DNA from: Mycolicibacterium porcinum
GTDB taxonomy: Bacteria; Actinomycetota; Actinomycetes; Mycobacteriales; Mycobacteriaceae
NCBI GenBank assembly: GCA_001942045.1
Contig: MSTD01000063.1
Span: 1 to 26,936, forward strand
Reading direction: 5' to 3'
Length of the DNA stretch: 26,936 nt
Shown: positions 7,904 through 16,533 of the stretch, one piece after another
Layout of the letters: every line of letters begins with the position of its first letter
Position numbering within the stretch: position 1 is the first letter of the stretch
Position numbers and translations under genes: made by a program
The notes under the pieces: model-generated
The model's database searches: none
The model's input: only the letters and a program-made list of their open reading frames with translations
What the model was told of the DNA's origin: nothing

Positions 7904-8770
7904 ATGGGAGCTTTGGAAGGACGGATCGCCGTCATCACCGGCGCGGGCCGCGGTATCGGCCGAGAGCATGCGTTGCTGTTTGCTCGGGAAGGGGCCAGCG
8001 TCGTCGTCAATGATCTGGGCGGCAGCAACACGGGGGAGGGCGCTGACACCGGACCCGCGCATGAGGTCGTCGATGAGATCGTCGCCGCCGGCGGTAAGGC
8101 GGTGGCCAACACCCAGAACATCGCCACGTGGGACGGGGCCGCGCGTCTCGTCGAGCAGGCGATCAGCGAGTTCGGCGGGCTGGATGTGGTGGTCAACAAC
8201 GCCGGGATCCTGCGTGACGGATTCATCGCGGGGATGGAGGAGTCCCAGTGGGACGCGGTCCTCGCCGTGCATCTCAAAGGGCATTTCTCCGTACTGCGGC
8301 ATGCCGCGACGTACTGGAAGGAGCAGAGTAAGGCCGGCAACCAGCCCAACGCCGCCGTCATCAACACCGCATCGGGTTCGGGCCTGACGATCCCTAATGC
8401 GGGACAGGTGAATTACGGCGCCGCGAAGGCGGGCATAGCGGCGATGACGCTGGTCGCGGCTGAGGAACTCGAACGCTACGGCGTACGGGTCAATGCCATT
8501 GCACCGATCGCGCGCACCCGGCTGACCTTGGCGACACCCGGCATGGGGGCGCTGATGGGCGAACCCGAGGAAGGTGAAGTCGACCTGTTCAGCCCGGCGA
8601 ACATCTCGCCGCTGGTGGGTTACCTGGCATCGGAGAAGTGCCCGGTCACCGGCAAGGTGTTCGCGGTACAGGGCGGAGCGATCTCCGAGCTGGGCGGCTG
8701 GCACGACGTGAAGACCATCGAAACCGATGGCCTGTGGGAGATCGACGACATCGCGGTGAGGCTGCCATGA
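7904..8770 (+). CDS. SDR-family (R)-3-hydroxyacyl-CoA dehydrogenase (MFE-2/Hsd4-like)
   Basis: The protein has 288 residues with cofactor motif TGAGRGIG near residues 13-20, NNAG near 102, a Ser in NTASGSG and Tyr171/Lys175 in YGAAK. The insertion after the second strand (NDLGGSNTGEGADTGPAHEVVDEI) is typical of the dehydrogenase half of multifunctional enzyme type 2 and its stand-alone mycobacterial versions. This supports oxidation of 3-hydroxyacyl-CoA to 3-ketoacyl-CoA with NAD+. An AGGAGT ribosome site precedes ATG 7904. The stop overlaps the acyl-CoA dehydrogenase start by ATGA at 8767-8770. The position after MaoC and before the acyl-CoA dehydrogenase fits the beta-oxidation reading. Confidence 0.9.
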   Translation: MGALEGRIAVITGAGRGIGREHALLFAREGASVVVNDLGGSNTGEGADTGPAHEVVDEIVAAGGKAVANTQNIATWDGAARLVEQAISEFGGLDVVVNNAGILRDGFIAGMEESQWDAVLAVHLKGHFSVLRHAATYWKEQSKAGNQPNAAVINTASGSGLTIPNAGQVNYGAAKAGIAAMTLVAAEELERYGVRVNAIAPIARTRLTLATPGMGALMGEPEEGEVDLFSPANISPLVGYLASEKCPVTGKVFAVQGGAISELGGWHDVKTIETDGLWEIDDIAVRLP

Positions 8771-10035
8771 TCGAATGGTCCGAATCCGACGAACTCATTC
8801 GCGAGAGCGTCCGCGAGTTCATCGACAAGGAGATCGAGCCGCATCGCGACGGGTTGGAAAGCGGTGCGCTGTCGCCCTATCCGATCGCCCGCACGCTGTT
8901 CAGCGAGTTCGGCCTGGATGTGGTGGCCGCGGAAGCCATCAAGACGATTCTGGACAAGGAGCGGGCGAAGGCCGCAGCGATTGCGGCCGGAGAGCCGAAG
9001 CCGGAGAAGAGCGAGGGATCGTCCGGTGGGTTCGGTGACCTCGCGGGTCAGGTGTCGATGGCTGCGGTGCTGGTCTCCGAAATTGCCGGGGTCAGCATCG
9101 GATTGCTGAGCACCATCGGTGTCAGTATCGGCCTAGGCGCGGCCACCATCATGAGCCGCGGCACACTAGCGCAGAAGGAGCGCTGGTTACCCGAGTTGGT
9201 GACGCTGGAGAAGATCGCCGCCTGGGCGATCACCGAACCCGACGCCGGTTCGGATGCGTTCGGCGGCATGAAGACCTACGTCAAGCGTGACGGTGCCGAC
9301 TACATCCTCAACGGTCAGAAGACGTTCATCACCAACGGTCCTTACGCCGATGTGCTGATCGTCTACGCCAAACTCGACAGCGGCGACGCGGGAATCCACA
9401 GGCGCGACCGGCCGGTGCTGACATTCGTCCTGGACGCCGGCATGCCCGGCCTGACGCAGGGCAAGCCGTTCAAGAAAATGGGCATGATGTCCTCGCCCAC
9501 GGGTGAGCTGTTCTTCGACAACGTCCGGCTCAGCCCCGACCGGCTGCTCGGTGAGACCGAGTCGCATTCCAGCGGCGACGGGCGTGACAGTGCCCGGGCG
9601 AATTTCGCGGCGGAACGGGTCGGGGTGGCACTGATGGCGCTGGGCATCATCAACGAGTGTCACCGGCTCTGCCTGGATTACGCGAAGACTCGCACGCTGT
9701 GGGGCAAGGCGATCGCCGAGTTCCAGCTGATCCAGTTGAAGCTGGCCCGCATGGAGATCGCCCGGATCAACGTGCAGAACATGGTGTTCCAGACACTGGA
9801 GAAGCTGCAGGCGGGCAAGATTCCCACACTGTCGGAGGCTTCGGCGATCAAGCTGTATTCGTCGGAGGTCGCGACCGAGGTGGCGATGGACGCGGTCCAA
9901 CTGTTTGGCGGCAACGGTTACATGGCCGAGTATCGGGTGGAGCAGCTGGCCCGGGATGCCAAGTCGCTGATGATCTACGCCGGCAGCAACGAGGTACAGG
10001 TCACCCACATCGCCAAGGGGCTGCTCGCGGGATGA
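8767..10035 (+). CDS. Acyl-CoA dehydrogenase with isovaleryl-type catalytic base
   Basis: The protein has 422 residues from ATG 8767. The fold signatures are present: WAITEPDAGSD for flavin and substrate binding, NGQKTFITNG, and QLFGGNGYMAEYRVEQLARDAK near the end. It removes two hydrogens from acyl-CoA to give 2-enoyl-CoA with FAD. The residue that is Glu in most family members (IYEGT) is Ala405 here (IYAGSNEV). A Glu occurs at position 283 in FAAERVG, the place used as catalytic base by isovaleryl- and long-chain acyl-CoA dehydrogenases. This points to a branched or bulky substrate. A Lys/Ala/Glu-rich insertion is present at about residues 62-95. It is coupled by ATGA to both neighbours. 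Confidence 0.9.
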   Translation: MIEWSESDELIRESVREFIDKEIEPHRDGLESGALSPYPIARTLFSEFGLDVVAAEAIKTILDKERAKAAAIAAGEPKPEKSEGSSGGFGDLAGQVSMAAVLVSEIAGVSIGLLSTIGVSIGLGAATIMSRGTLAQKERWLPELVTLEKIAAWAITEPDAGSDAFGGMKTYVKRDGADYILNGQKTFITNGPYADVLIVYAKLDSGDAGIHRRDRPVLTFVLDAGMPGLTQGKPFKKMGMMSSPTGELFFDNVRLSPDRLLGETESHSSGDGRDSARANFAAERVGVALMALGIINECHRLCLDYAKTRTLWGKAIAEFQLIQLKLARMEIARINVQNMVFQTLEKLQAGKIPTLSEASAIKLYSSEVATEVAMDAVQLFGGNGYMAEYRVEQLARDAKSLMIYAGSNEVQVTHIAKGLLAG

Positions 10036-10865
10036 TCACCGAGAGCCGGGCCACGTTCGGCGGGGTGGGCACCCGGGTGCTGTCGGTGCCCGGCAACGGA
10101 ACTCCGGTGGTTCTGCTGCACGGCTATGCCGACAGTGCCGAAACCTGGCGTGCGGTGCTCACGCGACTGGAAGCATTGGGACGTCAGGCGTTTGCGGTCG
10201 ACCTGCCCGGTTTCGGCCGGGCAGATCGCCGCCGCCCCGGCCCGTTGCTGCCGCAGTTCGATGCGTTTGCCGACGCGCTCCTGGCGGAGACCGGGCCGGT
10301 GGTCCTGGTGGGAAACTCCCTCGGTGCGGCGACCGCGGTCCGGGCGGCGACCCGCCACCCGGACCTGGTTGCTGCGCTGGTTGCGCTCGACGATCCGCTC
10401 AACGCGCGTCACTGGATCGCCACCCTGGCCCGAAAGTGGGTTGTACCACCGATGTTCTGGTCCTTCGTCGCGCGCATCCCGGTTCCGGCCCGCACGCTGC
10501 GCTGGCTCACCGTGACCGCGGTGCCGAGAGCGCTCTACGGCCCCGGGATCACGGCGGACCCTGAGGTGGTGACGTATTGGTCCGGTCTGGTGTCGAGGAC
10601 CGCTGATGTCGCGGCGTTGGGTCGGGATGCCTTCCGTTACGGACATGAAGCTCTCGGTACTCACCGCGACGTCCGCGTCACGTGCCCCACCGTGGTGGTG
10701 CATGGCGCGTGCGACCGAATCATCCCTGTCCAAGCGAGTCGGATTCTGCACCAGCAGATTCCAGGAAGTGAGTTCGTCGTGTTGTCCAGATCAGGTCATT
10801 GCCCGCAACTCGATGACCCCGAGTCCGTGGTTCGGCTCATCACGGGGATCGGAGCCGCCGCATGA
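10032..10865 (+). CDS. Alpha/beta-hydrolase
   Basis: The protein has 277 residues starting at ATG 10032 in an ATGA overlap. LLHGYADSAETW supplies the oxyanion region, Ser96 in GNSLG is the nucleophile, Asp228 lies in HGACDRIIP, and His256 in SGHCPQLDDP. This is the full triad of the lactone/ester/C-C hydrolase group. Residues about 120-175 form the variable cap. No secretion signal is seen, so it is probably cytosolic. Within a CoA-based pathway it might open a lactone, cleave a ring-derived diketone or act as a thioesterase. The sequence does not decide between these. The stop overlaps the acyl-CoA synthetase start by ATGA at 10862. Confidence 0.85.
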   Translation: MITESRATFGGVGTRVLSVPGNGTPVVLLHGYADSAETWRAVLTRLEALGRQAFAVDLPGFGRADRRRPGPLLPQFDAFADALLAETGPVVLVGNSLGAATAVRAATRHPDLVAALVALDDPLNARHWIATLARKWVVPPMFWSFVARIPVPARTLRWLTVTAVPRALYGPGITADPEVVTYWSGLVSRTADVAALGRDAFRYGHEALGTHRDVRVTCPTVVVHGACDRIIPVQASRILHQQIPGSEFVVLSRSGHCPQLDDPESVVRLITGIGAAA

Positions 10866-12469
10866 TAGATGTCATCCGTCAGTTGCGTGATGTCGTGGCG
10901 GCGGCAATGGTGTTGCAGCGCCGAGGCCTGGTCGACCTGGGAAATCCGCTCGAGGCCATCCGGGCCTCGCACGCCCTCCGCAAGTACGGGTCGTTCGGCG
11001 GCCTGATCACCCATGGCGCCGCGCGCTACGGCGACGCGACCGGGCTGGTGGACGAGGCCGGGACGCTGAGTTTCCGCGATCTCGAACGCGCGTCGAATGC
11101 CTTGGCCCGCGGGCTGTCTCGCAAGGGCATCGGTGCGGGCGCGGTGATCGGGGTGCTCGAGCGCAATCATCGGGGACTGATGCTGACGTTGGCGGCGGCG
11201 GGCAAGATCGGGGCCAAGGTGGTCCTGCTCAACACTGGGTTCGCGGCCCCGCAGTTGGCTGATGTCTGTGCCCGGGAGCAGGTTTCGGCGGTCGTGGCTG
11301 ATGAGGAGTTCGCCGCCCTGCTCGATGTGTTGCCGGAGGCTACCGTGCGCATCGTCGGGTGGTCCGATGGTTCGACGGCACTGCCGACGCTCGATGCCAT
11401 CGCGGGGGATGAGTGGACCGATCCGCTGCCCGCGCCGGGGAAGGTCGGCGGAATGGTGTTGTTGACCAGCGGTACCACCGGAACTCCCAAGGGGGCACCG
11501 CGAAACAAGGTGAGCCCGCTGCAATCCGCCCAGCTGCTCGACCGCATCCCGTGGCCGGCGGGCGGAACCTACTGCGTGGCGGCTCCGCTGTTCCATGCCA
11601 CCGGCCTGGCCACCTGTTCGCTCGGGCTGGTCCTGGGCAACCGTGTCGTGCTGGCCCGCCGGTTCGATCCCGAGGACACTCTTGCGTCGATCGAGACGCA
11701 CCGGGCAGGCGCGCTCATCGTCGTGCCGACGATGTTGCAGCGCATCCTCGACCTGGGGCCCGATGTGCTCGCCCGCTACGACACGTCCTCACTGGAGGTG
11801 GTTTTCGCCGCAGGTTCGGCGTTGTCACCGGACCTGTGCCGGCGCACCGCGGAGGTGTTCGGCGATGTGCTCTACAACCTGTACGGCTCGACCGAAGTCG
11901 CTGTTGCGGCGGTCGCCACACCCGCCGACCTGCGTGCCGTCCCGGGCACCGTGGGCCGGCCACCGGTCGGATGCACGCTTGCCGCCTACGATGAGCAACG
12001 TCGCAGAATTTCCGAACCAGGCCGTACCGGAACGCTTTTCGTGTCCAGCGGGCTGAGTTTCTCGGGCTACACCGACGGCGGCAACAAAGAGATCGTCGAC
12101 GGGCTGCTGTCCTCGGGTGACACCGGGCACTTCACCGCCGACGGACTGTGGTTCGTCGACGGACGCGATGACGAGATGATCGTCTCAGGTGGGGAGAACG
12201 TCTTCCCGCTGGAGGTGGAGAACCTCCTTGTCGCGCACCCCGGCGTCACAGACGTCGCGGTGATCGGAGTCGATGACGCCGACTTCGGAAAGCGGTTGCG
12301 CGCCTTCATCGTCAGCGATCCGGCTGCTGACCTTGACGCCGACGACATCAGGGCCTATGTGCGCGCGCACCTGGCCCGGCACAAGGTGCCGCGCGACGTG
12401 ATCTTCGTTCCGGAGCTGCCGCGCAACGAGACCGGGAAGCTGCTCAAAGGGCAGCTGGCCCGAAACTAG
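10862..12469 (+). CDS. AMP-forming acyl-CoA synthetase (FadD family)
   Basis: The protein has 535 residues. The ATP-binding P-loop TSGTTGTPKG starts at residue 202. YGSTE and the late SSGDTGHF, DGRDDEMIVSGGENVFP and NETGKLLK motifs are all present, including the catalytic Lys near the C-terminus. The reaction is acid + ATP + CoA to acyl-CoA + AMP + PPi. Length and N-terminus resemble the FadD12/FadD2 type of mycobacterial synthetase, but the assignment to one member is not firm. It would load the carboxylate made by the aldehyde dehydrogenase or hydrolases on CoA and so feed the upstream beta-oxidation genes. It is the second-last gene of the operon. Confidence 0.92.
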   Translation: MIDVIRQLRDVVAAAMVLQRRGLVDLGNPLEAIRASHALRKYGSFGGLITHGAARYGDATGLVDEAGTLSFRDLERASNALARGLSRKGIGAGAVIGVLERNHRGLMLTLAAAGKIGAKVVLLNTGFAAPQLADVCAREQVSAVVADEEFAALLDVLPEATVRIVGWSDGSTALPTLDAIAGDEWTDPLPAPGKVGGMVLLTSGTTGTPKGAPRNKVSPLQSAQLLDRIPWPAGGTYCVAAPLFHATGLATCSLGLVLGNRVVLARRFDPEDTLASIETHRAGALIVVPTMLQRILDLGPDVLARYDTSSLEVVFAAGSALSPDLCRRTAEVFGDVLYNLYGSTEVAVAAVATPADLRAVPGTVGRPPVGCTLAAYDEQRRRISEPGRTGTLFVSSGLSFSGYTDGGNKEIVDGLLSSGDTGHFTADGLWFVDGRDDEMIVSGGENVFPLEVENLLVAHPGVTDVAVIGVDDADFGKRLRAFIVSDPAADLDADDIRAYVRAHLARHKVPRDVIFVPELPRNETGKLLKGQLARN

Positions 12470-12480
12470 AAGGTGAAAGA

Positions 12481-13332
12481 ATGACCAAGACACACAACAG
12501 TATTCGAGGTCAGGTAGTCGCGATCACCGGCGGCGCGCGCGGTATCGGCAAGGCGACCGGCGCGGCGTTCCTCCGGGCAGGCGCCCGCGTCGCACTCGGC
12601 GATGTCGATGCCGCGTTGGTCGAGAAGACCGCGGCTGAGCTCGCCGAGGCGATCGGCGGTGCGGTGTGCGGACTGCCGCTCAACGTCACCGACCGGAGGT
12701 CTTTCTCGTTGTTCCTCGACGCGGCCGAGGAACGGCTCGGCCCACTGGATGTGCTGGTGAACAACGCCGGAATCATGCCAACGGGCAACTTCATCGACGA
12801 GACGGATGCCATGACCGACCGCATGGTCGCGATCAACCTGCTCGGCGTCCTCAACGGATCGAAGCTCGCGGCGAACCGGATGACCGGACGTGGCGGCCAT
12901 ATCGTCAACGTCGCATCGCTGGCCGGAGCGAGCGCGTTTGCGGGCTTGGCCACCTACTGCGCGACCAAGCACGCCGTCGTCGGCTTCTCCGAGACACTTC
13001 ATCTCGAGCTCGCCGAGAACGGCATCGGAGTCACCGCGGTCCTCCCTGGTGTGGTGCATACCGAACTCTCTGCGGGGAACAGTGCGCCCAAGTGGGTCCG
13101 ACCGTTGACAGACGTGGAACCCGAGGACGTGGCGGACGCGATCGTGGGCGCGGTCGTCAGCGGACGAGCCAAGGTCGCCGTGCCCCGGGGTCTCGGCTAT
13201 GTGATCAAGGCGGCCTCGGCGATACCCGACAGTCTGCGGCACAAGGCATACCGCGTGGCACATTTCGACACGGCGTTCACGAAGGTCGATGCGTCGGCGC
13301 GGCAGGCTTACCACCGGCGCCTCGACATCTGA
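12481..13332 (+). CDS. Short-chain dehydrogenase/reductase (SadH-like)
   Basis: The protein has 283 residues from ATG 12481 with a GAAGGTGA ribosome site. The cofactor motif is TGGARGIG, followed by NNAG and the catalytic Tyr159/Lys163 in YCATK. The long C-terminal part after the active site, with VEPEDVADAIVGAVVSGRA and basic residues, resembles the SadH-like SDRs and is similar in style to the truncated SDR at the left edge. The likely reaction is NAD(P)-dependent oxidation of an alcohol or reduction of a ketone. It closes the operon. Its stop lies only four bases from the stop of the convergent gene. Confidence 0.88.
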   Translation: MTKTHNSIRGQVVAITGGARGIGKATGAAFLRAGARVALGDVDAALVEKTAAELAEAIGGAVCGLPLNVTDRRSFSLFLDAAEERLGPLDVLVNNAGIMPTGNFIDETDAMTDRMVAINLLGVLNGSKLAANRMTGRGGHIVNVASLAGASAFAGLATYCATKHAVVGFSETLHLELAENGIGVTAVLPGVVHTELSAGNSAPKWVRPLTDVEPEDVADAIVGAVVSGRAKVAVPRGLGYVIKAASAIPDSLRHKAYRVAHFDTAFTKVDASARQAYHRRLDI

Positions 13333-13336
13333 AACC

Positions 13337-14554
13337 TCAAAGCTGGCCGTGGCGAGGCGGTTTCGTGCCAGAGAGGGTGTAGTTGCCGATGTGACGGATC
13401 TTCCAGCGGGTGGCGTCGTGCAACGTGTGTGTCCGCGCGTCGCGCCAGTACCGCGACAGGTTGCCCGCGGCGGAGGCGCTGCGGGTCCCGCCGAACTCGA
13501 ACAGTGCGCTGCCGGCCTCCACGGCTGCCCGCGCGGCAGCCACCTTGGCGATCGCCACCGCGATCGAGGCCGCCGCAGCGCTGTCCTCGGTGAGATCGCC
13601 TCGGGCCGCGTCGACCTGGCGAGCCGCCTCGGTCAGCAGGGCCTCCGCGCCGCGGACCGTCACGGTCAGCTCACCGGCCGCGTGCACCAGCGTCGGGTCC
13701 TCGACGGCGCTGGACACCGATGCCTCGAAGTGCGGCCGGGCCTTGGCGGCCTGACGGACCGCCTCCTCCAGGGCGGAGGTGGCGATCCCGACGTCGAGGG
13801 CGGCATGCAGCAGCTGGGCCCGGGCCCCGTACACAGTGGGGCGCGCGAAGATCGGGCTGAATTCGACGACGTGCGCGGCCGGCACCTCGACGGCGTCGAG
13901 TGTGACGGTGCCCGAGGCCGTGGTCCGCTGACCCATGCCGTCCCAGTCGTCGACGACCTCGACCCCACGGGCGTCACGCGGAACGAATGCGATCGCCTTG
14001 GGTGAGGCGGCTGTCGGCACCTGTCCGGAACCATCGGAGTGCGAGGCCCGAACGATCAGCCAGTCGGCGAACAACGCCCCGGTGGAGTAGTACTTGCGAC
14101 CGCTCAGGACATAGCCCGCCTCGGTCGCCGTGAGCGTCGTGGTGTCCACGTCGATGGGATGCGGCCCGCGTTCGGACTGGGCATTGGCGAACAGCGCCCC
14201 GTCCAGTACCAGCCCGTAGAAGTAGGCCTGCTGTTCTGGCGTGCCCTGCAGCCGCAGTGCCTCCAGGAACGTGAAATGCGAGTGCGGGATCTGGCCGATG
14301 GACGGATCGCCGTGCGCGATCAGCCGCAGCACTTCGGCGAGCACGGCGATGGGCACGTCGAGCCCGCCGTACTCGGCCGGCACGGTCAGCGCCAGCAGCC
14401 CCGAATCCTTCAGTGCCTGAACCTGCTCGTACGGCAGGATCCGGTGCGCGTCACGGGCGCCGGCACCTTCGGCGAACGACCTCGACAGCTGCGTGGCGAT
14501 GACCAGCGCCGACTGAGCCGACGAGATGCGGGTGGCGCCGGCCAGATCAGTCAT
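13337..14554 (-). CDS. SfnB/MsuC-like FMNH2-dependent monooxygenase (acyl-CoA dehydrogenase fold)
   Basis: The protein has 405 residues from ATG 14554. The ATGA overlap with the upstream ssuD stop (14551-14554) fixes the start, although the frame runs on to 14806. The acyl-CoA dehydrogenase fold is clear (LTVPAEYGGLDVP; YVLSGRKYYSTGALFADW), but the usual catalytic Glu region is replaced by TLHDATRWKIRHIGNYTL, as in the DszC/SfnB/MsuC branch. That branch uses reduced flavin and O2 on sulfur compounds. Pairing with an SsuD-type enzyme mirrors the msuC-msuD arrangement for methanesulfinate and methanesulfonate use in pseudomonads. No flavin reductase is visible here, so the FMNH2 supply must come from elsewhere. 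The exact substrate is not known. Confidence 0.8.
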   Translation of the reverse strand: MTDLAGATRISSAQSALVIATQLSRSFAEGAGARDAHRILPYEQVQALKDSGLLALTVPAEYGGLDVPIAVLAEVLRLIAHGDPSIGQIPHSHFTFLEALRLQGTPEQQAYFYGLVLDGALFANAQSERGPHPIDVDTTTLTATEAGYVLSGRKYYSTGALFADWLIVRASHSDGSGQVPTAASPKAIAFVPRDARGVEVVDDWDGMGQRTTASGTVTLDAVEVPAAHVVEFSPIFARPTVYGARAQLLHAALDVGIATSALEEAVRQAAKARPHFEASVSSAVEDPTLVHAAGELTVTVRGAEALLTEAARQVDAARGDLTEDSAAAASIAVAIAKVAAARAAVEAGSALFEFGGTRSASAAGNLSRYWRDARTHTLHDATRWKIRHIGNYTLSGTKPPRHGQL

Positions 14555-15720
14555 CGCGGCGCGCCGACGAACGGGATCGAGGCGGGAGCGCCCGATTGTG
14601 GGCCGCCGCCGAACAGCCCGCGCTCGCGCAGGATCGGCACCACACCCTCGCCGAACCAGAACAGCTCCTCCAGGTGCGGATAGCCGGAGAAGATGAACTC
14701 GTCGATGCCGATCTCGGCGTATTCGGCGATCCGGTCGGCCACCTCGGTGTGGCTGCCTACCAGCGCAGTGCCGGCGCCGCCGCGCACCAACCCGACACCC
14801 GACCACAGGTTCGGTGCGATCTCCAGGCTGCGGGCGTCACTCCAGGTGCCGTTGGCACGGTTGGCCTCGTGCAAGGCCAGCATGCGCTTCTGACCCTCGG
14901 ACTGGCTGCGGGCCAACCCGGCCTGTGCGGCGGCCACCGTCTCCTCGTCCAGCGCGGCGACCAGCCGGTCGGCCTGGGCCCACGCCTCCTCGGAGGTGTC
15001 CCGCGAAATGGTGTGCAGGCGGATGCCGAACCGCAGCTTGCGTCCCTGCTCCTCGCCGAGGGCCCGGATCCATTCGATCTTCTCGCGCACCGCGGCGGGC
15101 GGCTCGCCCCAGGTCAGATAGACGTCGGAGTGCCGTGCCGCCACGGGCCCGGCGGCCTGCGAGCTGCCACCGAAGTACAGCGGCGGCACCGGGGTGGGCG
15201 GCAGGGCCAAGGAAGCCTCCTCGACGTCGATGTACTCGCCCTTGTGCGTCACCGTCTCGCCCGCCCACAGCCGGCGGACCACGTCGAGAAACTCGTCGCA
15301 GCGCGCGTACCGGGCGTCCTTGTCCAGATGGTCGCCGAAGGCCCGCTGCTCGTGCGCCTCGCCGCCGACGACGACGTTGAGCAGGATCCGTCCCGGTGCG
15401 TGCCGGGCGAACGTCGCCGCCATCTGCGCCGACAGGGTCGGGCTGACCAGCCCCGGGCGGAATGCCACCAGGAACGCCAGCGACGTGGTCTCGCGGGCCA
15501 GCAGCGCCGCGGTGATGAACGCGTCCTCGCACCAGGCGCCCGTCGGGATCAGCGCGCCGGTGAAGCCGAACCGCTCCGCGGAACGGACGATCGAGGCCAG
15601 GTAGTCGATCGAGGCCTCGCGGTCGCCACCGGCAGCGCCGGCGGGGGTGCCGTGGCCGCCGCCGACGATCAGCCGGCTGTCGCCGTAGGTGGGCAGGAAC
15701 CAGTGCAGAGAGACAGTCAC
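14551..15720 (-). CDS. ssuD: FMNH2-dependent alkanesulfonate monooxygenase
   Basis: The protein has 389 residues from GTG 15720. It follows E. coli SsuD closely along its length: WFLPTYGDS at the N-terminus, LIPTGAWCEDAF with the conserved Cys, FLVAFRPGLVSPT, YFGGSSQAAG, VYLTWGEPP, RFGIRLHTI, APNLWSGVGLVRGGAGTALVG and SGYPHLEE. SsuD releases sulfite and an aldehyde from alkanesulfonates when sulfate is scarce. It is a cytosolic TIM-barrel enzyme dependent on FMNH2 from a separate reductase. No strong ribosome site precedes the GTG. It lies 73 bp behind mntR on the same strand with a possible terminator between them, so a separate promoter is possible. The ssuABC transporter and ssuE are not in the window. 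Confidence 0.9.
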   Translation of the reverse strand: MTVSLHWFLPTYGDSRLIVGGGHGTPAGAAGGDREASIDYLASIVRSAERFGFTGALIPTGAWCEDAFITAALLARETTSLAFLVAFRPGLVSPTLSAQMAATFARHAPGRILLNVVVGGEAHEQRAFGDHLDKDARYARCDEFLDVVRRLWAGETVTHKGEYIDVEEASLALPPTPVPPLYFGGSSQAAGPVAARHSDVYLTWGEPPAAVREKIEWIRALGEEQGRKLRFGIRLHTISRDTSEEAWAQADRLVAALDEETVAAAQAGLARSQSEGQKRMLALHEANRANGTWSDARSLEIAPNLWSGVGLVRGGAGTALVGSHTEVADRIAEYAEIGIDEFIFSGYPHLEELFWFGEGVVPILRERGLFGGGPQSGAPASIPFVGAPR

Positions 15721-15762
15721 GAACAGGACATCTTGGTGCCGAACCGGCTATCGCGCACGGGT

Positions 15763-15788
15763 AAAAATCGCGGTGATCGCCTCCCGCG
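15763..15788 (-). terminator. Possible terminator behind mntR
   Basis: On the minus strand CGCGG (15788-15784) pairs with CCGCG (15773-15769) and is followed by ATTTTTA. The stem is only five GC pairs with a ten-base loop, so it is a weak candidate. Confidence 0.35.
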
Positions 15789-15793
15789 TGTCG

Positions 15794-16519
15794 TCAGCTC
15801 GCGACCACCCAGATCGCCTCGGCCGCCGGATTGCCCAGCTCGACCTGGACGCTCGCGTCATCGCCTCCGGTGCCGGCGTTGCCGGCATTACCCGGACTCT
15901 GTACGGCCACCGAGATCACCCCGGCGAAATCCCTCCGCGCCAGCACCCGCACCCGGGAATCGAGGCTGATCCCGACGCTGTCGAAGTACCGCAGCATCTC
16001 CGGATCGGCGTCGGAGATCCGGGCCACCGTGCCGGCGTCGCCGTCCTGACACGCCGACAGCTGCCGGGCTGGCGGGGTGGGAACCTGGCCGTCAGCCGCG
16101 GGGATCGGATCGCCGTGCGGATCGCGGGTCGGGTGGCCCAACTTGGCGTCGATGCGGTCGAGCATCCGGTCGCTCACGGCGTGCTCGAGGATCTCGGCCT
16201 CGTCGTGCACCTCGTCCCAGCTGTAGCCCAGCTCCTGGACCAGGAACGTCTCCATCAGCCGGTGCCTGCGGACCATCGCCAGCGCCGCGCTCCGGCCCGC
16301 GTCGGTCAGCGTCACCGCGCCGTACTTCTCGTGGTGTACCAGCCCCTGGTCGGCGAGTTTGCGAATCGACTCCGACGCCGTGGAGGCCGACACGCCGATC
16401 CGCTCAGCCAGCAGTTTCGTGCTGACCTTCTCGCGAGACCACTCCTGGGCTGTCCAGATGACTTTCAGATAGTCCTGGGCAACCGTGGAGAGGTCTTGGT
16501 GGTTACCGTCTGGACTCAC
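15794..16519 (-). CDS. mntR: DtxR-family manganese-dependent repressor MntR (SirR)
   Basis: The protein has 241 residues from GTG 16519. The winged helix is at about residues 8-72 (LLAERIGVSASTASESIRKLADQGLV), the metal and dimer domain at 73-145, then a linker rich in Pro and Gly, and a C-terminal SH3-like/FeoA domain (about 165-240, RVRVLARRDFAGVISVAV). The metal ligands look MntR-like rather than IdeR-like: Asp16 stands where IdeR has Met10, and Glu109-x-x-Glu112-His113 replaces Cys-x-x-Glu-His. His86 and Glu90 are kept. It matches Rv2788 in position next to ribF. A DtxR-type box overlaps its promoter, which suggests autoregulation. Confidence 0.9.
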   Translation of the reverse strand: MSPDGNHQDLSTVAQDYLKVIWTAQEWSREKVSTKLLAERIGVSASTASESIRKLADQGLVHHEKYGAVTLTDAGRSAALAMVRRHRLMETFLVQELGYSWDEVHDEAEILEHAVSDRMLDRIDAKLGHPTRDPHGDPIPAADGQVPTPPARQLSACQDGDAGTVARISDADPEMLRYFDSVGISLDSRVRVLARRDFAGVISVAVQSPGNAGNAGTGGDDASVQVELGNPAAEAIWVVAS

Positions 16520-16527
16520 AGTAGGAA

Positions 16528-16533
16528 AGTTTA
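16528..16533 (-). promoter_or_regulatory. Candidate mntR -10 element
   Basis: On the minus strand TAAACT fits TAnnnT and lies eight bases before the mntR GTG. Its bases overlap the DtxR-type box, as expected for a repressed promoter. Confidence 0.4.
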
